Source: Paulinella micropora
Taxonomy: Eukaryota; Cercozoa; Imbricatea; Euglyphida
DNA: 64,000 nt
Direction: 5' to 3'
Assembly (NCBI GenBank): GCA_009731375.1
Contig: BJOX01000208.1
Span: 138,901-202,900, forward strand
The notes below the pieces were generated by a model, which was not told the origin of the DNA, did no database searches, and saw only the letters and a program-made list of their open reading frames with translations. The position numbers were made by a program, and so were the translations under genes. Below are positions 1 to 8,400 of the stretch, in pieces. Position 1 is the stretch's first letter; each line of letters starts with the position of its first letter.

Positions 1-67
1 ACAAACAAAACACACACAAAACACACACACACACACACAGACACGCGCACACACACACACACACACA

Positions 68-98
<31 letters not shown>

Positions 99-240
99 GC
101 ACACACACACACATACATGCATACATACACACACACACACATACACACACACACACATACACACGCATACACACACATACACACATACACACATACATAC
201 AGACATAACATACATACATACATACATACACACACACACA

Positions 241-278
<38 letters not shown>

Positions 279-333
279 ACACACACGCACGCACGCACAC
301 ACACACACACATACACATACACACACACACACT
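1..333. repeat. (CA)n / (CATA)n microsatellite
   Basis: Almost pure CA dinucleotide repeat with interspersed CATA units fills the left edge of the window. The open frames through it (Thr-His-Tyr runs) are products of the repeat and are not genes. Confidence 0.97.
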
Positions 334-357
334 AGCAGTAGCCGCAGCAGCAGCAGT

Positions 358-425
<68 letters not shown>

Positions 426-493
426 AAACAGAATTAGTAGTAGAAATAGTAGAAGTAGTAGTAGAAGTAGTAGTAGAAGTAGCAGTAGAAGTA

Positions 494-575
<82 letters not shown>

Positions 576-671
576 CAGCAGCAGTAAGTAAGTAGTAGTG
601 AGTAGTAGTGAGTAGTAGTGAGTAGTAGTAGTAAGTAGTAGTAGTTAGTAGTAGTAGTTAGTAGTAGTAGT

Positions 672-716
<45 letters not shown>

Positions 717-747
717 CAGGGGCAGTAGAAGTAGTAGCAGTAGTAGT

Positions 748-782
<35 letters not shown>

Positions 783-822
783 TAGTAGCAGCAGTAGTAG
801 TAGCAGTAGTAGCAGCAGCAGC

Positions 823-853
<31 letters not shown>

Positions 854-885
854 CTAGTAGTAGTAGTAGCAGTAGAAGTAGTTTA
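334..885. repeat. (AGT)n / (AGC)n trinucleotide tract
   Basis: About 550 bases of AGT and AGC triplets with AGA variants. The minus strand reads as poly-Leu only because of the triplet composition. It directly precedes the pseudogene at 1.06 kb. Confidence 0.95.
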
Positions 886-1062
886 TTTGCATCATTACAG
901 TCACTATGACCTACTGTTATGGTCGATTTCATCAAGTATCATTGGCGTCGAGAGGTTGTGTCATACTTATTCCGGCATGATGCGGGGAAGTCTAGACAAG
1001 CGTATGCGCCATTTTTTCCATGTTTTTCACATCTTATTTCCACGTAGGGCCTCAGTTTTCCT

Positions 1063-2038
1063 TTGGATACTACCGCTATGGACAAGGACAGCAGCCATGC
1101 GAGGCCAAGGACGCGCTCTACGATTCCGAGGCGCGGTGTGTCGATAGCGCTGCTACTGGCCACGTACCAGCGCTGGGAGGCCGCGGGTCTGGCTGCGGGG
1201 CGCCACCACCGACGACGTGGTGCGCGATTTGGTCCAGCCGGCCACCGTGGACCAGAAATGCTCCTACGTGGAGCTGCTGGCCCGGTCGCAGGACCCGAAA
1301 GACCGGGCCGACGTTGCGACCGCCACCGTATTTGTTTCCCACGCCTGGAAATATTCGCTCAAGAACGTGGTGGAGGCTATCGCTGCACACTGGCCGACAC
1401 AGGCGACCTGAGACGCCGGACCTTCCTCTGGTTTGATATTTTTACTGTCAACCAGCATGAGACCGCCAAGGTCGATCAAAACTTCTGGTTCATCGCGTTT
1501 CGAGAGAACGTGAAGGATATCGGTCATACTGTGCTAATCCTCTCCCCTTGGAGGAACCCACTGCCCTTGACTCGTTCATGGTGCCCGATCTTCTGCACGC
1601 AGGATACGGGAGCGACGTTTGAGATCTGCTTGTCTCAAGCCGATGCGAAGGGTTTTCAAGACGCTCTTTTGAACAAATTTGATTCTATCATGGCGTCCTT
1701 ATGCAAAATAGACGTCAACAAGGCGCAGGCCTTCAAAAAAGAGGACCAAGAGAAAATCTTGGCTCTGGTGGAAGGGCGGAGGGGGAGCGCACGAAACCAA
1801 CAAGGCCGTGCTGGCTCAGTTGCGGGCCTGGCTAGCGCAGGGGAGCCGCGACGCGCTCGAGGCTAAGCACAGATACAGATACTTTGCGCCTGAGACTCAT
1901 GGGCCTAGTGCAGGCTACTTCAAGATCAGGCGACCTAAAGGACAGAGGAACTCTTCCGGCTTTGCTTGGACATGCGAGAAGACTCTCGGGACCGAGCATC
2001 CGGACACGTTCTGTCAACAATCTGGAGTGCAATTCTAG
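1063..2038 (+). pseudogene. SHAW-motif (TIR-like) plus TPR protein, frameshifted
   Basis: Three partial frames together match a family I recognise from algae and protists. An N-terminal segment (TTDDVVRDLVQP, then CSYVELL) leads to the FVSHAWKY motif at 1331-1354. Next come WFDIFTVNQH near 1429 and PLTRSWC near 1564, and last a kinesin-light-chain-like TPR signature (EKTLGTEHPDTF near 1975-2020). The frame changes near 1205, 1410, 1790 and 1985, and about one TPR unit remains, whereas family members usually carry several. The role in the family is unclear; TIR-like domains often act as enzymes or scaffolds, and TPRs bind proteins. I infer a decayed, 3'-truncated copy. Introns could explain one break but not all four. 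Confidence 0.72.
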
Positions 2039-2169
2039 TATTAACTTAGTATGTCTTTTCAAATAATGTTGATGATTTGTAGTTTCAAAAGTCCAATCCG
2101 TGGCATTATCCGAGGCAATATAATATTCAGTGTATTAATTATGTGTGTGTTTTTGCTCTCCTTCTTGGT

Positions 2170-2284
2170 GCCGGTCATCGTCGTCGTCGTCGTCGTCGTT
2201 GTCGTCGTTGTTGTTTTGTTTCTGTTGTCGTTGTTGTTGTTGTTGTTGCAAGTGTTGTAGTTGTTGTAGTTGTTGTTTAAGTTG
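2170..2284. repeat. (TCG)n to (TTG)n tract
   Basis: TCG triplets grade into TTG triplets. Similar TTG tracts near 11 kb and 16 kb flank the D elements, but no D element is recognisable here. Confidence 0.9.
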
Positions 2285-2382
2285 GTTTTTTGGTTTGTTG
2301 GTTTGTTCGCTGTTGTTGATGATGATGAGTAGTGGTGAATTGTTTGAGTCCCCCAGAGTTTCCAATTGGTAATTTTTGTTAC

Positions 2383-2390
2383 CCATTGGT

Positions 2391-2471
<81 letters not shown>

Positions 2472-2511
2472 NNNNNNNNNNNNNNNNNNNNNNNNNNNNN
2501 NNNNNNNNNNN

Positions 2512-2548
<37 letters not shown>

Positions 2549-2600
2549 TTTTTTTTTTTTTTTTGTTGTTGTTGTTGTAGTTGTTGTTGTTACCAATTGG
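2383..2600. repeat. Poly-T tract with 40-N gap, bracketed by a short inverted repeat
   Basis: More than 100 T residues surround a gap at 2472-2511. CCCATTGGTAAC at 2383-2394 and GTTACCAATTGG at 2589-2600 are inverted copies (11 of 12), so the poly-T lies in the loop of a possible foldback or small TIR element. Confidence 0.7.
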
Positions 2601-2671
2601 TTCCCCGGAGCCGTGATTGCGTAAAATAATAAAAACTGCCAATTGATAACACCGGGCCTGGGAACTTAAAC

Positions 2672-2926
2672 ACTGATGATGATGATAATGATGATGATGT
2701 TGATGATGGTGGTGGTGGTGGTGGTGATGATGATGATGTGGGGTTGTGGTTCTTGTTGAATACTACTGATTTGTAGGTTCAATGAAAAGTCTAATTAGAT
2801 TACACGAGCCAGAGTGGTTAATATGAGGAAGATGTTCTTCTTGTTGTTCTTGTTGTTCTTGTTGTTCTTGTTGTTCTTGTTGTTCTTGTTGTTGGTTTTG
2901 GCTGTTGTTGTTGGTTGTTGGTTTTG

Positions 2927-2974
<48 letters not shown>
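2672..2974. repeat. GAT, TTC/TTG and TTA microsatellites
   Basis: Successive short tracts of GAT (2672-2740), TTCTTG (2832-2890) and TTA (2933-2974). No gene is visible. The TTA run is the 5' flank of the first element A. Confidence 0.9.
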
Positions 2975-2977
<3 letters not shown>

Positions 2978-3380
2978 CCCAATGGCCTCAAGGCGTTAAA
3001 CTGTGACGCCAACTCATAACCCTTGGTGGTAGATGCTGGGGAGGAGGGTCGTTGCGCGCGTAAAAGATCTTAAACTCCGCATATGCTGGTTGATAGCCCA
3101 GGACCCAGCAGACACCAGATTGTTATGGGTGGGGTTTCGAGGCAGCTCTAGCAACCGCGCTTGGTGTATGCACTTGCACATTCGGTGACGTCTTGCAAGA
3201 GGTTGCTGGGACTGCGGAATAACCTCGGCTTAGTGCAGTCTTGCCCTCAGGAGCTCCATCGGTGGCCCCGATCATCAGGCGAGAGACTGACACGGGGGGG
3301 TGGAGGACCTCGAACAAGGGTATTGGAGGCTTATGTCCGTTGAGGATATGCCATTAGCTGCATCAGTACGCCTCAGATAT

Positions 3381-3383
<3 letters not shown>
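2975..3383 (+). mobile_element. Short retroelement A, copy 1 (full length)
   Basis: A 409-base non-coding unit starting CAGCCCAATGGCCTC and ending GATATAGTA, set in (TTA)n on both sides. A nearly identical copy lies at 20778-21188, and partial copies at 4055 and 63928 begin at the same base, which fixes the 5' end. The last 60 bases contain GGAGGCTTATGTCC, related to the tails of the LINE, SINE and B. GGGTTTCGAGGC near 3135 resembles a weak pol III B box and also occurs in B. No coding capacity is evident. I infer a SINE-like non-autonomous retroelement. Confidence 0.8.
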
Positions 3384-3439
<56 letters not shown>

Positions 3440-3476
3440 TATTATTATTACTACTACTATTGTTGTTATTGTTATA

Positions 3477-3522
<46 letters not shown>

Positions 3523-3531
3523 CATTATTAT
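3384..3531. repeat. (TTA)n tract
   Basis: TTA repeat with a few TTG and ACT interruptions, separating element A from element B. Confidence 0.95.
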
Positions 3532-3981
3532 GGAGGGGTGCAGTATGGCACCCCACGGAAAGAGAAGGTGGTTGAGCCTCGGCCTCTTCCCACTGGTTCC
3601 AAGGCTTTGTCGTTGTGCGGTTTTAATAAGACATACACCACGTAGGATCAAAGGGGTATATACATTCCGCGATCTAGGGGTGGTGACGGGTTTCGAGGCG
3701 TCCCAGACACTTACCGCAAAACGTCCTCATGCGCTGGCAGACCGCATGAAATACCTGCTACCTCTTGAGTACCTTAATTCGACTTATACCCAGTCTTGTG
3801 GAACTCTCTCGCAGGGAACATCAATCATTTGCAGTTGATTCCCTGCAAGGTACCCGACACGCCGAGCGGGTAGAGGGATGGTTAGAGTCACTCTTCCCTC
3901 CCCAACATTCACTGTTGTGACTGTTGGGTCGAGGGATGGGCACATGGCCCTTTGGCTCGGCCCTGACAGATCAATACAATA

Positions 3982-3985
<4 letters not shown>
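3532..3985 (+). mobile_element. Short retroelement B, copy 1
   Basis: About 450 non-coding bases between TTA tracts. It opens with GGAGGGGTGCAGTATGGCAC, which can form a 7-bp hairpin (GGGGTGC with GCACCCC). It ends with GATGGGCACATGG then CCCTGACAGATCAATA, the same 3' module as the SINE. A minus-strand copy is at 57055-57672 and a 5' fragment is at 4479. The open frames in it are not conserved between copies. I infer a non-autonomous element driven by the LINE. Confidence 0.78.

Positions 3986-4054
<69 letters not shown>
3986..4054. repeat. (TTA)n tract
   Basis: TTA repeat linking the 3' tail of B to the next element A fragment. Confidence 0.95.
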
Positions 4055-4057
<3 letters not shown>

Positions 4058-4104
4058 CCCAATGGCCTCAAGGCGTTAAACTGTGACGCCAACTCATAAC
4101 CCTT
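4055..4104 (+). mobile_element. Element A, 5' fragment cut by an assembly gap
   Basis: The first 50 bases of element A follow a TTA tract and then run into a 10-N gap (4105-4114). TTA repeat resumes after the gap, so the rest of A is probably collapsed there. Confidence 0.85.
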
Positions 4105-4114
4105 NNNNNNNNNN

Positions 4115-4478
<364 letters not shown>

Positions 4479-4567
4479 TGGAGGGGTGCACAAGATGGCA
4501 CTCCATGGGAAGAGGAGGTGGTTGGGCCTCTCCCCACGAAGGTGACCGCTTGGGGAGGGCGGTCACC
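4479..4567 (+). promoter_or_regulatory. Structured 5' leader: three adjacent hairpins
   Basis: Stem 1 pairs 4483-4489 with 4498-4504 (7 bp, one G-U). Stem 2 pairs 4507-4515 with 4527-4535 (9 positions, one mismatch). Stem 3 pairs GGTGACCGC 4541-4549 with 4559-4567 (9 bp). Stem 1 is kept in both B copies, and stem 2 is perfect in the 57.6 kb copy. Such conserved 5' ends in non-LTR elements can hold internal promoters or ribozymes; the pairing order here does not fit the HDV-like fold. Confidence 0.55.
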
Positions 4568-4584
4568 GGGATATGCGCAACTCT

Positions 4585-4740
4585 CAACTGGGCATTTACT
4601 CGGTAGGGGTTCGGCCAGGCAGGTTGTGGGGTTGTCTGTTGGATTGTTGGTTGGCTCGTTTTTCTTGGCTGTTGGTTTGGGTCTGGTTTCCTGGTTAGCC
4701 CATTTTCGCCGAATTTCCTGCCGAGTAAATGCCTGGGGGC
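4585..4740. repeat. Inverted repeat in LINE leader
   Basis: GCATTTACTCGG at 4592-4603 is an exact inverted copy of 4721-4732. The similarity extends to about 30 bases per arm, with a loop of roughly 70 bases rich in TTGG. Confidence 0.65.
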
Positions 4741-4780
4741 TTCCAGTTCCGGTTTGGTGATCTTGTTGAGGTGAGCATTC

Positions 4781-4917
4781 GGAGGAAACAGTACCGAGAT
4801 GGGTTGAAGATAGGATTCACATTGAGCCGAGATGGGGCTGAGTTGACCTGTTCCAACTCGGCTCCATTTCGGCTTCATGTTAATCCTATCTTCATCCTAT
4901 CTGGGTTTTGTCTCCTC
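4781..4917. repeat. Long imperfect hairpin in LINE leader
   Basis: Arms 4781-4845 and 4854-4917 flank an 8-base loop. The cores GAAGATAGGATT and AATCCTATCTTC are perfect, and most of the roughly 64-base stem pairs. It lies about 550 bases upstream of the LINE start codon. Confidence 0.7.
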
Positions 4918-5469
4918 CCTATCTTCGCTTCTTCGGGGTTGCCTAACTGGAACACATGATGAGCGCACGTTGGAGAGGGGCTTCAGTCGGTCCCAATGCC
5001 TTGCCAGTGCCTTGCTGCGTTGCCGTGCCTTGCCCCATGCATTCACACCCTCCACCGTTGCATTTCTAACTGAGCAGCTTCGGCTGGGATTACTATACTT
5101 GTCTGTAAGACCCTATAGGTACCGCTAGGTTCGCGCCTTCTATACCCACGTGGGGGAAGGAGTTTCAGCGGCACGCCGTCCGATCTGGCTCCACTCGGGG
5201 ACACCCGTACCTCATGATGTGTATTGTTAGGAGCAGCTGAAAGTCCATAAGGCATGAGAGTAGAGGCGTTGGCGATGCGATGGAGAGTGTGTGTAGTGCG
5301 TGAGGCAGGTTCTGGCGACGCTGGGGGTGCTGGCGGGCGCCGAAGGGCACGAAGCGACGCGGCAGCGTCCAGTGACACCGGCGGAAATGCGTGTAGTGTG
5401 TGTTGCAGATACCGCCGATGCTATTTGCATGGACGGGCGCTTTCCTCGGCGTAAAGAGGCGCGGCGGTG

Positions 5470-8400
5470 ATGGCCAGCGACATTGGCCGTCTACTACTCT
5501 CAATGGATTACAAATACGCGAAGCACGGAGCTACCACTGTGGCCCTTATGGGACAAGGTAGAATCGCCGAAGACCTGGACAATCCCCGTGGGAATGCCTC
5601 TTCGACGGGCTCTGGCCCGATGTCCCAGGATGGGAGGATGAGGGCTCGCGTATATGACGGAATTCCTGAACCACGTGGAGAGGCTATCTTAGCTGCGCCT
5701 CATCCTTCCTCCCCAAACCTGGCACACGGGTCGGCGCTTCAACATAAGGCGAGCGGCGCTATATGGCAGATGGCACCGCCGCCTCGACGGTACCGGCGGG
5801 TAGATCGGTACGACAAGGACGGGCGTAATCTGATTGTCTGGGGGCTCTCAGAACGCGCCAATCTACAGGAGATCGCCTCCAAAATGAGCGGTCTTGGTCT
5901 GGTGGTCCCGGTAATGGAGTGGCAAGGCCAGCGAATGTCTCGTCACCTGGAGCTGGTCTACGAGGACGATGACAGCAGGCAGACGGCGTTGCAGCAACTC
6001 AAACATCTCAAATTCTTCGGCAGAGGGGTCAATGTGGCCCTTGGGCGCAGGTTCAGGGACAGGGAACGTGTCCGAAGGCTTATTCGCATCCATCTGCGTG
6101 GGGAAGCGGCGGTCCGGAAGGAGGAAGCTGCGACGGGATATCGCGTCTTGCCTCTGCATGAAGAATGTGTCGATGATGTGCAGGTGGTGTCTTCGGAATT
6201 GGCTGCCGATGCACCTAAGTGTGTGTCTGAGTGTGCTGATGTGCATGTGGTGCCCCTGCATTCGGCGGCCAGTGCAGTGGGGGACCAACCTGCGCAAGCA
6301 CCTGCAGAGGGGGGCAGCACGAGGGCGGAAGCCAAGCGCGGCCGTCGGGTCCGGAAACGAGCCAAGAAGCACCGCTCCAAGCAGTTCGATACCGGCTTCA
6401 AGCTACTCGTCGCGAGTCACAACTGGCAGGGTAAAACGGGATACGACAACGTAGGCACGGCGGAATGGGCATCATTCTACAAGCACGAGGGCTGGCTAGT
6501 CATCGGGGCTCAGGAGCACCGCATGGGCAAGAAGCAACTTTCCAAATGCAGCCTGGATGGATTCCGGATTTTTGGAAAACCTGCGGAGGTCAGCGAGAAA
6601 AATCGCTGCAAGGGTGGGGTTCTATTCGCGGTGGCTAACTTCCTTGGTCCGTATTGCAACCTGGTGTCAGCCCCCGTCGACCACCGGCAGCAAGTGTGGC
6701 TGCGTATCGCCTCGGGTGTTACCGGCGCTCAGGATATCTATGTGGGCAACGGCTACTTTCCCCAGGAAACGCAGGAAGAAGAGTCGTCAGAGGCGTATGC
6801 GGCCTGGCAGGCAGCTATAGCTTTTTTTGGAGCCAAAGGTCTTGTGGTCACGGTGGCGGATGCCAACGCGAAGCTCGGGCCGGCATGCAGCCGAAAAGAG
6901 GAGGGCATCGTCGGTCAGCACGGGGAGGTCGATGATAAGGGAGCACCGGTACGTTCGGAGAACGGCAAGAGACTCGCGGCTGTCCTCGTCGCTACGGGCC
7001 TGCGAAATCTGAGCGGCTTCTCGTGCCCAGTGGAAGGGTCCTACTGGTGGTCCCGGCGTGAGCAGCGCGGCATGGGCACAGGCAAGCACCTCCTCGATTA
7101 CATCTGCGCGTCGCCTGGCTTGGCATCTGGAGCAAAGTTCGGAGTATGCGAAGATGATCTTGATACGGACCACAAGGCAGTATGGGCCGAACTGACGTGG
7201 AGCGGCCAGCGCCGGCCAAAGCGGGCTGCGAAACCTTACAGGTCCTTTCGTGTTGATAAGCTTATTGGTGCTGGTGTCTCGGGTAATGATCACGCTGCGA
7301 AGCAAGCGCTGGATTATCTACGCGACAAGTTCGATGACGTATTCCAGCATTGCCTACAGAAGCTTGGAGTGCATCAGCTGCCTGAGCTTGACCTATCGGG
7401 TGGTGCCGACAGCCAACGGGTGGTAGATGACGTCACCGAGCGAGTGGCGCAGTCCTTCCGAATGGCGGCGCACCGGGTCCTTGGCTCCAGATGTATACGA
7501 CCCCGTTTCACCAACAATTGGTTCGACGGGGAGCTAAAGGAGCTCATTCAGCAGCGCCGGGAGGCCTACGCAGCATACAGGAGGGATGAATCGAATGCGG
7601 AAGCCCGTCTGAATTGGCTACGGCTCCGCAAGCAAATTCGGAAGGCAACTCGGGCCAAGAAGTCCGCCTCCTTCAAGCAAGTGCAGGAAGAAGCGGTCAA
7701 ATGTCAACGCGAGCAATCCTCAAAGCGCTTTTGGCTACTCGCGAAGCGGCTTGGCGGGGCACGCAGAACGAAGGTCTCCGCGCCGGTGCAAAGGGAGGAT
7801 GGCTCACTGGCGTGTACGCTGCCGGAAAAGGTCGCTCGGTGGGAGGAATTTCGGAAAAATTCGGTGAAGCCACGGGAAAATCCGGCAAGTGCGGCTGTTG
7901 TGGTGGAGTGCTGTGCAGAAGCAGGCTCGCTGGAGTGGGAGGAAGCCGAAGCTAAGCGGCAGTTCCACTGGAACGATCGCTTCAGAGATGAGGTGGCCCG
8001 GGCTATGAAGGAGCACGAAGTAGGTGAAGACACTTGCGAAGAGCTGGACAAGCCGTTCACGCAAGAGGAGGTCCTTGCAAGGCAACGTGCCCTGAATAAC
8101 CACAAAGCTTGTGGCGAGGACAAAGTGAAGAACGAGATGCTCAAGTATGGCGGCGCCTACATCAATGGCTACTTAACGCAGTACTTCAACTGGATTCGAG
8201 AAGCCGAGAGGACTCCAAAAGCTTGGGGCAAGGGAATCATCGTCAATATCCCCAAGGGTGGGGATCCTACGGATCCTGACAACTGGAGGGATATCTCGAT
8301 TATTAGTTGCCTTGGTAAGCTGTATCTGTCCTTATTAGCTACTCGTCTAACGCTCTTCGTGGATGGCCCGGATAAGCTACGTCCAGAGCAGGGAGGCTTC

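Noticed and set aside
645-935. Poly-Leu ORF on the minus strand
   Set aside because: It is a trinucleotide repeat read in one frame; all three frames give homopolymers.
2135-2596. Poly-Lys/Asn and poly-Phe ORFs
   Set aside because: Products of poly-T and TTG repeats running through a gap.
2975-3383. Element A as a tRNA-type SINE with good A and B boxes
   Set aside because: GATAGCCCAGGACC and GGTTTCGAGGC only weakly match the box consensus; I keep it as SINE-like without a named origin.
4479-4567. HDV-like self-cleaving ribozyme at the LINE 5' end
   Set aside because: The first stem closes on a loop of 6-8 bases, leaving no room for the nested pseudoknot of that fold.
5969-6454. Overlapping ORFs on both strands inside the LINE
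   Set aside because: Shadows of the 1,699-residue frame; GC-rich codon bias opens other frames.
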